64,000 bases of DNA, taken from Pseudomonas poae (lineage in GTDB: Bacteria > Pseudomonadota > Gammaproteobacteria > Pseudomonadales > Pseudomonadaceae). The notes under the pieces were generated by a model. The model was given only the letters and a program-made list of their open reading frames with translations. It was not told the origin of the DNA and did not search any database. Positions 1-8,274 of the stretch are shown piece after piece (positions within the stretch are counted from its first letter, which is position 1; every line of letters starts with the position of its first letter). The position numbers were made by a program, and so were the translations under genes. Location: the NCBI RefSeq assembly GCF_001439785.1, contig NZ_JYLI01000005.1, forward strand, positions 308,303 through 372,302, in the 5' to 3' direction.

Positions 1-1
1 T

Positions 2-337
2 TTGCAGCAATCATCCCTGCGCTTCGATCGCAGCGTGCCGGACCTGGACAACCAGACGTTGTCGAGCCTGATGAGCCACGATTGGCCGGGCAACGTGCGC
101 GAACTGCGCAACGTCGCCGAACGCTTCGCCCTGGGCTTGCCGGCCTTCAAAAAGCCCGGCGCGGGAGGCAGCAACCATGGCCTGGCCTTCACCGAAGCGG
201 TGGAAGCCTTCGAACGCAACCTGCTCAACGACGCCCTGCAACGCAGCGGCGGCAACCTGACCCAGGCCAGCCAGGAACTGGGAATGGCCAAGACCACGCT
301 GTTCGACAAGGTCAAAAAATACGGGTTGAGCCACTGA
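2..337 (+). CDS. Sigma-54-dependent transcriptional activator, C-terminal fragment
   Basis: This is the last 111 codons of a gene that enters from the left edge. The fragment has the end of the AAA+ domain (HDWPGNVRELRNV, the conserved NtrC-family motif) followed by a Fis-type helix-turn-helix (GGNLTQASQELGMAKTTLFDKVKKYGL). Such proteins drive RNA polymerase sigma-54 open-complex formation. The ending resembles DctD/AauR-type response regulators of Pseudomonas, but the receiver domain lies outside the window, so the signal cannot be assigned. The stop codon overlaps the ATG of the next gene by one base (TGATG), so the two are probably translationally coupled. Confidence 0.85.
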   Translation: MQQSSLRFDRSVPDLDNQTLSSLMSHDWPGNVRELRNVAERFALGLPAFKKPGAGGSNHGLAFTEAVEAFERNLLNDALQRSGGNLTQASQELGMAKTTLFDKVKKYGLSH

Positions 338-675
338 TGGATCTATTGTTGAAGGCCGCCCTCGGCGCGGCGGTGGTGGTGATACTTGCCGCACTGGCCA
401 AGACCCGAAACTATTACATCGCCGGCCTGGTACCGCTGTTCCCGACCTTTGCGCTGATCGCCCACTACATCGTCGGCAAGGGCCGTTCGGTGGAGGATTT
501 GAAGACCACCATCCTGTTCGGGATGTGGTCGATCATTCCGTATTTTGTGTATCTGGCGACACTGTATGTGATGGTCGACCGGATGCGGCTGGAAGCCTCA
601 CTGGCCGTCGCCACCGTCGCCTGGCTGATCGCCGCGACGCTGCTGGTGAGCGTATGGGTCAGGGTTCACACCTGA
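337..675 (+). CDS. glpM: GlpM family inner-membrane protein
   Basis: A 112-residue, strongly hydrophobic protein with about four predicted membrane helices (MDLLLKAALGAAVVVILAAL; YYIAGLVPLFPTFALIAHYI; a helix around IIPYFVYLATLYVM; a C-terminal helix around VATVAWLIAATLLVSVW). Length and sequence match the GlpM family. In P. aeruginosa GlpM is a small membrane protein whose loss lowers alginate production; its molecular role is unknown. The start at 337 is chosen because it overlaps the upstream stop and leaves the family-typical N terminus. A longer reading that begins at 82 in the same frame runs antiparallel to no known domain and is not credible. Confidence 0.8.
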   Translation: MDLLLKAALGAAVVVILAALAKTRNYYIAGLVPLFPTFALIAHYIVGKGRSVEDLKTTILFGMWSIIPYFVYLATLYVMVDRMRLEASLAVATVAWLIAATLLVSVWVRVHT

Positions 676-707
676 CACACTGCCGTCAACCATGTGGGAA
701 ATCCCTC

Positions 708-2096
708 TCAGCGCACTATTTTGTCCACCTGAATCCCCAGCTTCTTCAGCCGATACCAGAAGCTTCTCTCGGAAATCCCGATCTTCGCCGCCGCTGCCGC
801 CTGCACGCCATTGCTCTCCTGCAGCGCCGCCAGAATGTAGCCCTTCTCCACCTCCGCCAGCGCCGCATCCAAATCCTGGGGCACGTCCGGACCGTCGCTG
901 CGCAGCACCGTCTCGGTGGGCCTGGAGGCATACAGGTAACCCGGCAGGTCGATATCTTCGATCACCGGCGATGCCGCTACAATCGTCGCCCGCTCGACGC
1001 AGTTCTGCAGCTCTCGAATATTGCCCGGCCAGTGATACGCCGCCATCGCCTGCAACGCCTCGGGGCTGAAGCCGGTGATGCGTTTGCCGGCCGTCGCGCT
1101 GATGGTGTGGGCGAAGTGACGGGCCAGGGGCACGATATCTTCCGCGCGCTCACGCAGCGCCGGCAGCGGAATCGGAAACACATTGAGGCGGTAATACAGG
1201 TCTTCGCGAAACTCCTTTCTGGCCACGGCCTCCAGCAGGTTTTTATTGGTGGCGGCGATCACCCGCACGTCCACCTTGCGCTCGCGCGGATCACCCACCG
1301 GCTCGATCACCCGCTCCTGCAAGGCACGCAGGATCTTGGCCTGCAAGGCCAAAGGCATATCCCCCACTTCGTCGAGAAACAGCGTGCCCTTGTCAGCCTG
1401 CATGAAGCGCCCGACCCGGTCCGCCACGGCGCCGGTGAAAGCGCCCTTGCGATGGCCGAACATTTCGCTTTCCAGCAAACCTTCGGGAATGGCCGCGCAG
1501 TTGACTGCCACGAACGGTTTGTCCGCGCGGCTGCCGTGCTTGTGGATGGCACGGGCGACCATTTCCTTGCCGGTGCCGCTTTCGCCGGTCAGCAAGATGG
1601 TCGCGGTGCTGTCGCGCACCGAATCCACCGCGTGCAGCACCTGGCGAAACGCCGGGCTGTCGCCCACCAGGCTGTCGAATTGGGCGTGTTCGTCCAGCTC
1701 GGCGCGCAAGCGCGCATTGTCGCGAGTGATGTCACGAAACTGCAGCGCCTTGGCCACGGTGATGTCCAGCTCGTCGATATCGAACGGCTTGGCGATGTAG
1801 TCGTAGGCGCCGTTGCGCATCGACTGCACGGCGTTTTTGACGGTGCTGTAGGCAGTCATCACGATGACCGGCACCTGCGTGTAGCGCACGCGGATTTCGG
1901 CCAGCAGTGCCGGCCCGTCCATGCCCGGCATGCGCCAGTCACTGATCACCAGGTCAATGTCTTCCTGCTCCAATACCTTGAGCGCGTGCAGGCCGTTGCC
2001 TGCGGTAAACACCTGGATACCGCTCTGGCTCAGGGCGGACGACAGCAGGTCGCAGAGCTTGGGCTCGTCGTCGACCACCAATACGTTATGCGTCAT
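708..2096 (-). CDS. NtrC-family sigma-54 response regulator
   Basis: 462 residues with the full NtrC layout. The receiver domain (about 1-115) has the acidic pair (VVDDEP), phospho-acceptor Asp near 53 (DLVISDWRMPGMDG) and Lys in AKPFD. The AAA+ domain (about 145-375) has Walker A GESGTGKE, the sigma-54 contact loop GAFTGA, Walker B FLDEVGDMPL and the arginine region YYRLNVFPIPLPALRERAEDI. A Fis-type HTH closes the protein (AAAAKIGISERSFWYRLKKLGI). It is the last gene of a three-gene operon: its ATG lies inside the end of the sensor kinase gene (11-bp overlap), so kinase and regulator are almost certainly partners. In-frame start codons up to 2264 exist but sit within the kinase gene. The regulated genes are not evident here; MifR/AtoC-like regulators are the nearest named relatives I can suggest. 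Confidence 0.92.
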   Translation of the reverse strand: MTHNVLVVDDEPKLCDLLSSALSQSGIQVFTAGNGLHALKVLEQEDIDLVISDWRMPGMDGPALLAEIRVRYTQVPVIVMTAYSTVKNAVQSMRNGAYDYIAKPFDIDELDITVAKALQFRDITRDNARLRAELDEHAQFDSLVGDSPAFRQVLHAVDSVRDSTATILLTGESGTGKEMVARAIHKHGSRADKPFVAVNCAAIPEGLLESEMFGHRKGAFTGAVADRVGRFMQADKGTLFLDEVGDMPLALQAKILRALQERVIEPVGDPRERKVDVRVIAATNKNLLEAVARKEFREDLYYRLNVFPIPLPALRERAEDIVPLARHFAHTISATAGKRITGFSPEALQAMAAYHWPGNIRELQNCVERATIVAASPVIEDIDLPGYLYASRPTETVLRSDGPDVPQDLDAALAEVEKGYILAALQESNGVQAAAAAKIGISERSFWYRLKKLGIQVDKIVR

Positions 2097-3864
2097 GACC
2101 TTCCTCATCGTCGCCGTCGTCTTCACCGTCAGCCGGAATGTACAGGCTGAAGGTGGCGCCGGCATCTTTCTCGCTGGAGCACTCGATGCTGCCGTCGTGA
2201 CTTTCCATGATCGAATAGACTTTGGCCAGGCCCAGGCCCGTGCCCGACGCCTTGGTGGTGACAAAGGGGGTGAAGATACGCTCGATCATATCCGCCGCAA
2301 TGCCCTGGCCAGTGTCAGTGATGCTGATCACCGTATTGCCGCCCTGGCTGCGGATGCCCAGGGTCAGGCGGCCGCCTTCGGGCATCGCGTCGATGGCGTT
2401 GAGGATCAGGTTGAGGCAGGCCTGCTTGAGCTGCTTGGCATCGGCATACAAGGTCGCACCGGGCGCCTGATCGTCGATATGCGCATCGATGTTGTGGGTG
2501 GTCAGTTCCGGGCTGCAAAAGCCGAGGATTTCCTCCACCAGCGGGCGTGCCGCCTGCTGCACCCGCAGCGGCGGGTTGGGCTTGGCGAAATCGAGAAATT
2601 CAGTGATCAGCTCATTGATACGGCTGACTTCGTTGATCACGTATTCCAGGTGGCGCTTGTCGCTGTCCGGCAGGTCGACGCGACGGTGCAGCAGCTGGGT
2701 GGCGGTCTTGATGATGCCCAGCGGGTTGCGGATTTCGTGGGCCAGGCCCATGGCAACCTCGCCCAGGGCGTGCAGCCGGTCGCGCCGACGCAACTGGGCT
2801 TCAAGGTGATGCAACTCGCCCAGGCGCTCGGTCATGTGGTTGAAGGTGCTGCTCAACTGCGCCAGTTCATCGCCGCCGCTGGTCCGCACCCGGTGCTGGT
2901 AATCCCCTGCGATCACCGCATCGACTCCCTCGGAGAGGTCGCGCAGCGGCCGGGTCAGGCGCCGCGAGACCAGCACACCGGCGGCCAGCGACAGCGCCGA
3001 ACTGAGCAGGAAAATCAGCAAGAACAAATTGCTCTGGTTGACCAGCCCCACCAGGCTGGTATGGCGCAGCAGGCCGCTGAAGATCACGCCCTGCAGTTCG
3101 CCGGCATCATTGAAGATCGGCCAGTACAGGCCGCTGTAATTGCTGGTGAACTGCTCGCTCGGCTGGCGGCTGGCACGCATGGCCGTTTCGATATTGGCCG
3201 GGATGCGCAACGGATGATCATCGAAGCGCTGGGTCGAGAATATCTCCGAAAAGCCCTCCGGATTGGCCAGATACAGGCGCAGATCAAGGGAATGCACATC
3301 GGCCACGCTGGTCAGGAAACTGCTGTCCAGATAGGTGGCCACCAGCAGTTGGTAATCGACGCCATCGCGGTTGGTTTCGAAGGTCGAGACCACCAGGCCC
3401 GTCATCACCCCCGCGACCTTGACGGTTTGCAGGACCGCTTTGCTGGTGAGGTTGATCTGCCTGACCACGTCTTCGGACGCCGTGCTGAACACCACCTTCT
3501 GGTCGCTGCTGCGGATCAGCGCGACCACATCGATATCGGTGGCGTCGGCGATGTCGGCGGTCAGCCGGTCGTGCCGCGCCGCCTGGGGGCTCGACGGCGG
3601 GCTGGTATAGCGCAGGAACAGTTTGGCCATGCGCGCATTGTCGTGAAGGATATCGCCAATCTCGTCCTTGACGATCTTGGTCGACTCCTGCAGCCAGATG
3701 CGCACGTTGCTGTCGAAAATCTGCGACAGCGTGGTCGCAGCCAGTTCGGCGGCGATCATGGTTGGAATAACACTGACCAGCCAGAACGCCAGCACCAGCT
3801 TACGCTGGACACTCCAGCGCGAAATGGCAAATGGACGGGCTTTCTGGCGGGTCTTGTTGATCAT
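2086..3864 (-). CDS. Membrane sensor histidine kinase (Cache-like sensor, HAMP)
   Basis: 592 residues. A first membrane helix at about 23-45 (LVLAFWLVSVIPTMIAAEL) and a second at about 272-295 (LFLLIFLLSSALSLAAGVLV) enclose a periplasmic sensor of about 225 residues with a Cache-like pattern. A HAMP region follows (SRRLTRPLRDLSEGVDAV), then the H box LGEVAMGLAHEIRNPLG (phospho-His near 376), the N box NLILNAIDAM and the G boxes DTGQGI and GTGLGL. It is therefore an NtrB/AtoS-like kinase sensing a small ligand in the periplasm; the ligand is unknown. ATG at 3864 overlaps the stop of the upstream acyltransferase (ATGA) and is preferred over start codons further upstream, which lie inside that gene. 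Its cognate regulator follows directly. Confidence 0.92.
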   Translation of the reverse strand: MINKTRQKARPFAISRWSVQRKLVLAFWLVSVIPTMIAAELAATTLSQIFDSNVRIWLQESTKIVKDEIGDILHDNARMAKLFLRYTSPPSSPQAARHDRLTADIADATDIDVVALIRSSDQKVVFSTASEDVVRQINLTSKAVLQTVKVAGVMTGLVVSTFETNRDGVDYQLLVATYLDSSFLTSVADVHSLDLRLYLANPEGFSEIFSTQRFDDHPLRIPANIETAMRASRQPSEQFTSNYSGLYWPIFNDAGELQGVIFSGLLRHTSLVGLVNQSNLFLLIFLLSSALSLAAGVLVSRRLTRPLRDLSEGVDAVIAGDYQHRVRTSGGDELAQLSSTFNHMTERLGELHHLEAQLRRRDRLHALGEVAMGLAHEIRNPLGIIKTATQLLHRRVDLPDSDKRHLEYVINEVSRINELITEFLDFAKPNPPLRVQQAARPLVEEILGFCSPELTTHNIDAHIDDQAPGATLYADAKQLKQACLNLILNAIDAMPEGGRLTLGIRSQGGNTVISITDTGQGIAADMIERIFTPFVTTKASGTGLGLAKVYSIMESHDGSIECSSEKDAGATFSLYIPADGEDDGDDEEGHDA

Positions 3865-4988
3865 CAGGTTTCGCTTATCACAGCAGCCATGGCAGGGTCG
3901 GAACGGTCCGGTCGCAGAAACGCTTTCACCAGGTTGAGCAGCACGTTGACCACCCGGTTGCGATGGCGAAAGAACAAATATCTGCCCTGGAACTCGCAAC
4001 CCAGGCGCAGTTTACTGGCATAGCCTTCCTGACCGCACTCATAGAGCGGGATCCGGTGCGCAATACAATAGTCGACATTGGTCAGCCAACTGCGAAAGTA
4101 CAGGTTGTACTCGCGCCCGAACGCGCTGTCATGCCCGAAAAACTTGTCGATCAGTCGATGTTCGTCCACCAGGATCAGGTTGAACGCCACCAGCTGTTCG
4201 CCCACCCAATACAAAACGCACACCGCCCGCCCCTGCATCCGTTCGAGCAACCCGGTGAAGTAGCTGGCCGGCAGGCGCTCGAATTGCAGGTCGGCGCGGC
4301 TGAGCGTGGCCTCGTACAGGCGCATGACCTCGGGCAGCACATCATCGATGTTGCGCCGCCACTCAAGGCGCGGCCCCGGCGCCCGCAGTTTGCGGCGCAG
4401 GTCCTTGCGGGTCGACTTGCACAGCGAGCCGAGGTAGGCGTCCACCGATCCGTAGGGCACCCTCAACACGCCGCCGGGCAAGCCTGGCATGCTTTTGAAA
4501 CCCGCGCCGCGGCAACTGGCGGCCCACTGCGAATCCTGTGAGGCGACGTCCTTGACCGCCACCAGGTTGATGCCGAACTCACTGGCATCCTGGCGCGCGG
4601 CCTTGATCAACTGCTTGAGCAACAGCGGACGCCGCGCCAGGGGCACGCTGCTGGCAATGCCTGCGTCACAGTGCTCGGCCATCGGCGAACCGATGGCGTA
4701 CAGCGGCAATTGCAAAACACCCGGCCACAGGCGCTCCAGGCGTTCGGTAAACCGCTTGCCGGCGCCCGATACCGTGGTGTCGAGGCGATAACGGGTGATG
4801 AATGCAGCCGCCACCGCCACCAGCGTGCCGTCCTCATAGACCGCCAGGTAGCGCCATGTGAAATCGGCGATGGCGGCGTTTTCCACCACGACGTAATAAT
4901 CCCAATCCTCCAGCGCCCCCGGAAAACAGTCGTTCCAGGCACTGCGCTGGATGGCCCGGATGGTCGAGAAGGCTTGCGTGGTGATCAC
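3864..4988 (-). CDS. FemAB/GNAT-like acyltransferase (PF04339-type 'peptidogalycan' family)
   Basis: 374 residues, soluble, no signal peptide. Sequence style and size fit the FemAB_like/GNAT-fold family found in many proteobacteria (for example SVDAYLGSLCKSTRKDLRRKLR in the middle and the conserved C-terminal block IPLYECGQEGYASKLRLGCE). Members are presumed aminoacyl- or acyl-transferases; no substrate is established. It is the first gene of an operon, and its stop overlaps the start of a sensor kinase by one base, so the three proteins are made together. That coupling is unusual and may mean the kinase senses a product or substrate of this enzyme. This last point is inference. Confidence 0.75.
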   Translation of the reverse strand: MITTQAFSTIRAIQRSAWNDCFPGALEDWDYYVVVENAAIADFTWRYLAVYEDGTLVAVAAAFITRYRLDTTVSGAGKRFTERLERLWPGVLQLPLYAIGSPMAEHCDAGIASSVPLARRPLLLKQLIKAARQDASEFGINLVAVKDVASQDSQWAASCRGAGFKSMPGLPGGVLRVPYGSVDAYLGSLCKSTRKDLRRKLRAPGPRLEWRRNIDDVLPEVMRLYEATLSRADLQFERLPASYFTGLLERMQGRAVCVLYWVGEQLVAFNLILVDEHRLIDKFFGHDSAFGREYNLYFRSWLTNVDYCIAHRIPLYECGQEGYASKLRLGCEFQGRYLFFRHRNRVVNVLLNLVKAFLRPDRSDPAMAAVISET

Positions 4989-5024
4989 GGTTTTCCCTTA
5001 TTTGTGTGGCGAGCACCGATCCCG

Positions 5025-5111
5025 TGTGGGAACTGGCTTGTCTGCGCTACAGGCACCTCGGTGGGTCAGGCGGACCGCAGTGAGGCAATCGCAGGCAAGC
5101 CAGCTCCCACA
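5025..5111. repeat. REP doublet (REPIN-like), overlapping the hydrolase gene end
   Basis: Two REP half-elements in inverted orientation: 5025-5047 begins TGTGGGAACTGGCTTG and 5090-5111 ends CAAGCCAGCTCCCACA. This is the standard Pseudomonas fluorescens-type REP. The right half lies inside the last codons of the minus-strand alpha/beta hydrolase gene (stop at 5066). Confidence 0.85.
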
Positions 5112-5959
5112 TTGACCAAGGTGGTGTTTGTCGACATGTGTTGCTCAACGAACCGGGCACTCAACTCGATCACCCGCCGGTATTGCAGGTCGACGGTGAT
5201 CATGTGGTAGCAGTTGTCCAGCAGGATCTTGGTCACCGGGCCGCCGAGGTGACGCTCCACGTAGTCGGCGTTCCAGCGGCTGGTGATGTCGTCCTCGATG
5301 GAATGCAGCACCAGCGCCGGCACCTTGACTTCGCGCATGCGTTTTTTGACCACGGCGTTCATGCGGTGCAACTCGCGCACCGTGATGCCCTCCATGGTCA
5401 ACAGGCCGGCCTCGCTGCTCTCCCCTTCTTTCATCTGGCGTTCAACGACAGCCCGCAGGCGCTTGTTCTTGATGCCGTAGGGCGGCTTTTCTTCGAAGCG
5501 GCAGACATGCACGCCGAACGGAATCTTCATCAGCAACGGCGACAGAAACGCCAGCTTGCTGATGCTCCAGCCGTCGTACTTCAGGGTCGTGGAATACATC
5601 AACAACCCGGCCACCTGCCCAGGGTGCTCGGCGGCGACGTACATCGACATCACCGCGCCCATGGACAGGCCGCCGACAAACACCTGTGCATGGCGCTGTT
5701 TGATCTGTACGAAGGCCTTGCGCACGCCTTCGTACCAGTCACGCCAGCCGGTGGCCTGCAGGTCGCTGTTGTCACCGCAGTGCCCGGCCAGGGTCGGCAC
5801 GTACACCGTGCAGTTGCCTGCCTTGACCAGCCCCTTGGCGACCTGGCGCAATTCCGTCGGGGTGCCGGTCAGGCCGTGGATCAACAGGATCCCGACCGGA
5901 CCTTCACCGAGAACGAAGCCGGCAGTACCTTCGCCGAGGTCGATCTCTGCGCCGTTCAC
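5066..5959 (-). CDS. Alpha/beta hydrolase (carboxylesterase-like)
   Basis: 297 residues with a clear hydrolase fold: oxyanion loop LLIHGLTGTPTE, nucleophile elbow GGLSMGAVMS, catalytic Asp in HSIEDDITS and catalytic His in DNCYHMITVD. It resembles the Est30-like carboxylesterase group. It starts with GTG inside the stop of the aminotransferase gene (GTGA overlap), so it is the third gene of an operon with a HAD phosphatase and the aminotransferase. Substrate unknown; context suggests an ester or thioester intermediate of the same pathway. The last residues (about NVGAGLPAIASLRSA) are encoded by a REP repeat, so the native C terminus was probably shorter. Confidence 0.85.
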   Translation of the reverse strand: MNGAEIDLGEGTAGFVLGEGPVGILLIHGLTGTPTELRQVAKGLVKAGNCTVYVPTLAGHCGDNSDLQATGWRDWYEGVRKAFVQIKQRHAQVFVGGLSMGAVMSMYVAAEHPGQVAGLLMYSTTLKYDGWSISKLAFLSPLLMKIPFGVHVCRFEEKPPYGIKNKRLRAVVERQMKEGESSEAGLLTMEGITVRELHRMNAVVKKRMREVKVPALVLHSIEDDITSRWNADYVERHLGGPVTKILLDNCYHMITVDLQYRRVIELSARFVEQHMSTNTTLVNVGAGLPAIASLRSA

Positions 5960-7350
5960 CGCCGGGTTGCCCGCACCAGCAGTTGCTCGAGCAGCTTGAG
6001 GCCCAGGTCGATTTCCGGGTAGCTGATTTCCAGTGACGGTGCCAGGGTGATCACGTTCTTGTAGTAGCCGCCCACGTCGAGAATCAACCCGAGTTTGCGC
6101 CCGTCCACCACCATGTCGCCCTTCATGCCTTCCTCGACCATGTAGTCCAGGGTTGCCTTGTCCGGGGTGAAGCCGTCCGGGCCGCAGATTTCGCAGCGCA
6201 GCGCCAGGCCCAGGCCGTCCACGTCGCCGATGATCGGGAAGCGCTTCTGCAAATCCTGCAGGCCTTCGAGGAAGTACTTGCCCTTGTTCATGACCATGGC
6301 GCCGTAGTCGACTTCATTGGTCATCTTGAACATTTCCAGGCCCACCGCCGTGCCCAGCGGGTTGGAAGCGAAGGTGGAGTGAGTGGAGCCCGGCGGAAAG
6401 ATCTTCGGGTTGATCAACTCTTCGCGGGCCCAGATGCCGCCCAGCGGGTTGAGGCCGTTGGTCAGCGCCTTGCCGAACACGATCACGTCCGGCTGCACGT
6501 CAAAGTGCTCGATGGACCACAGTTTGCCGGTGCGGTAGAAGCCCATCTGGATTTCGTCGGACACCATCAGGATGCCGTGCTGATCCAGCACATGCTTGAG
6601 CTCGCGGTAGAAGTTCATCGGCGGGATCACGTAGCCGCCGGTGCCCTGGATCGGCTCGACGTAGAACGCTGCGTATTCGCACTGGTTGGTTTTCGGGTCC
6701 CAGACGCCGTTGTATTCGGTCTCGAACAAACGGGCGAATTGCTGCACGCAGTGGCTGCCGTACTCTTCCTTGGTCATGCCTTTGGGGCCACGGAAGTGGT
6801 ACGGGAACGGGATGAAGTTGGCGCGCTCGCCAAAATGGCCGTAGCGGCGACGGTAGCGGAAGCTGGAGGTGATCGACGAGGCGCCGAGGGTACGCCCGTG
6901 GTAACCGCCTTCGAAGGCGAACATCAGGCTCTTGCCGTTGGAGGCGTTACGCACCACTTTCAACGAGTCTTCGATGGACTGCGAACCGCCGACGTTGAAG
7001 TGCACGCGACCGTCGAGGCCGAACTTCTTCTTGGCATCGACCGCGATCATTTCCGACAGCTCGATCTTGCCCTTGTGCAGGTACTGGCTGGCGATTTGCG
7101 GCAGGGTGTCGATCTGTTGCTTGAGCGCGTTGTTCAGGCGCGGGTTGGCGTAGCCGAAGTTCACCGCCGAGTACCACATCTGCAGGTCGAGGTAGGCCTG
7201 GTCTTCGGTGTCCCACACGTAGGAGCCTTCGCAACGGCTGAAAATGCGCGGCGGCTCGATGTAATGAACAGTGTCGCCGTAGGAGCAGTACTTGGCTTCT
7301 TTATCCAGAAGGATCTGGTCTTCGGCGGTGGCGATACGGATATCAGACAT
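5956..7350 (-). CDS. Class-III PLP-dependent aminotransferase
   Basis: 464 residues. Fold-type I, class-III (ornithine/GABA transaminase-like) features: FNVGGSQSIEDSLKVVRN and FEGGYHGRTLGASS for cofactor phosphate binding, LMVSDEIQMGFYRTGK with the cofactor Asp, and the Schiff-base Lys in VIVFGKALTNGLNPLGG. ATG at 7350 gives a normal N terminus (MSDIRIATAEDQILLD); start codons further upstream would run deeper into the phosphatase gene. It overlaps that gene by 8 bp and the hydrolase by 4 bp. Class-III enzymes include omega-aminotransferases and phospholyases, so a reaction on a phosphorylated amine is possible beside a phosphatase, but the substrate cannot be read from the sequence. Confidence 0.9.
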   Translation of the reverse strand: MSDIRIATAEDQILLDKEAKYCSYGDTVHYIEPPRIFSRCEGSYVWDTEDQAYLDLQMWYSAVNFGYANPRLNNALKQQIDTLPQIASQYLHKGKIELSEMIAVDAKKKFGLDGRVHFNVGGSQSIEDSLKVVRNASNGKSLMFAFEGGYHGRTLGASSITSSFRYRRRYGHFGERANFIPFPYHFRGPKGMTKEEYGSHCVQQFARLFETEYNGVWDPKTNQCEYAAFYVEPIQGTGGYVIPPMNFYRELKHVLDQHGILMVSDEIQMGFYRTGKLWSIEHFDVQPDVIVFGKALTNGLNPLGGIWAREELINPKIFPPGSTHSTFASNPLGTAVGLEMFKMTNEVDYGAMVMNKGKYFLEGLQDLQKRFPIIGDVDGLGLALRCEICGPDGFTPDKATLDYMVEEGMKGDMVVDGRKLGLILDVGGYYKNVITLAPSLEISYPEIDLGLKLLEQLLVRATRR

Positions 7351-8044
7351 GGTGGAAGAGTTCCTGGTTGTCGGCAGCAGTAAAGGAGGTGGCGTTGGCC
7401 GCAATGCCCTGGGGCAATTGCGCGAGCAATGCAGTCACTTGGGCAAAGGTGTCGAAGCGCGCATGAGGAATCTGGTGGGCGACGCAGTAGTCGGCGAGGC
7501 TGCCCTTGGCAAACACGAAGTCGGCGGTGGCGGCCACGCACATGTCCGACTTGCCGTCACCGATCACCAGCACGCGCTTGTTGCCCGGCGTGGACTTGCA
7601 TTTGCAGTTGCCTGCGGCGGCGCGGCAGGCATCGCTTGAGTAGGGAAAGTCGATGCGCCAGCTGTTCTGGTCGACCTGGCGCAGGCGGTTGGCAAGGATC
7701 GGCAGCAGGGTCACGTAATTGCGCGAGAGGATGCGCGCGATGCCTTGCTCGATGCCGTCGCTGACCACTTCGATGGTCGCGCCCAGGCCCATGACGTGAT
7801 CGACGAAATCCGGGAAGTCCGGGTCGATCTCGACGCTGTCGAAGTACGCCAGCAGTTCGGCAGGCGTGGCCTTGATCAGCGCCAGTTGGCGGCTCAGGCA
7901 TTCGCGTGAACCGATGTGCCCGTCCAGCCATTGCTGTTCGATGGTTTCCCACTCGGGCCCGGCGAAGCGTTGGAGGACGTTGTCGATGACATCGGTGGGG
8001 GTGATGGTCCCGTCGAAGTCACACACGATATGCCAGTGGATCAT
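7343..8044 (-). CDS. HAD-IB family phosphatase (MtnX-like)
   Basis: 233 residues with the three HAD motifs: I, CDFDGTITPTDVIDN, nucleophile Asp followed by the acid/base Asp; II, EVVSDG; III, VIGDGKSDMC, metal-binding Asp residues. It matches the MtnX-like/phosphoserine-phosphatase-like group. A cysteine-rich patch (CRAAAGNCKCK) in the middle suggests a structural metal. First gene of the operon with the aminotransferase and the hydrolase. ATG at 8044 has a plausible AAGGT ribosome site. An inverted-repeat operator candidate lies 130-160 bp upstream. The phosphate ester it acts on is unknown. Confidence 0.85.
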   Translation of the reverse strand: MIHWHIVCDFDGTITPTDVIDNVLQRFAGPEWETIEQQWLDGHIGSRECLSRQLALIKATPAELLAYFDSVEIDPDFPDFVDHVMGLGATIEVVSDGIEQGIARILSRNYVTLLPILANRLRQVDQNSWRIDFPYSSDACRAAAGNCKCKSTPGNKRVLVIGDGKSDMCVAATADFVFAKGSLADYCVAHQIPHARFDTFAQVTALLAQLPQGIAANATSFTAADNQELFHHV

Positions 8045-8172
8045 CTGCGTCGTACCTTGTGAGAGCGCGCTCTGTGCGCTTGCACCAGGGGTAGAGCAGG
8101 GAGTGTGCCAAGTGGACAAAGCCCAGCAGGGCCGGGCTTTTGGCACACATTACCGAGGAATTGGCAGCGTGA

Positions 8173-8200
8173 AAGCTACAATTTTTGTAGCTTGCTACAA
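8173..8200. promoter_or_regulatory. Candidate operator: overlapping GCTACAA dyads
   Basis: AAGCTACAA-TTT-TTGTAGCTT is a perfect inverted repeat (8173-8193). A third GCTACAA at 8194-8200 makes a second palindrome, TTGTAGC-TT-GCTACAA (8185-8200). Three copies of one half-site in the 230-bp divergent spacer between the phosphatase operon and the mipA-like gene suggest a cooperative regulator binding site. The protein is not identifiable from this window. Confidence 0.55.
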
Positions 8201-8274
8201 ACAAGATGAGTGCTTGCGCCGGGGCGGCCCTTCGCGCGTGAATGCGCGCATGTTCCGATCAAGGAGTGCGCACC

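Noticed and set aside
525..2150. Plus-strand open frame of 541 codons across the response regulator gene
   Set aside because: It would overlap glpM and run antisense to a regulator with every NtrC motif. Composition rich in His, Arg and Gln is typical of shadow frames.
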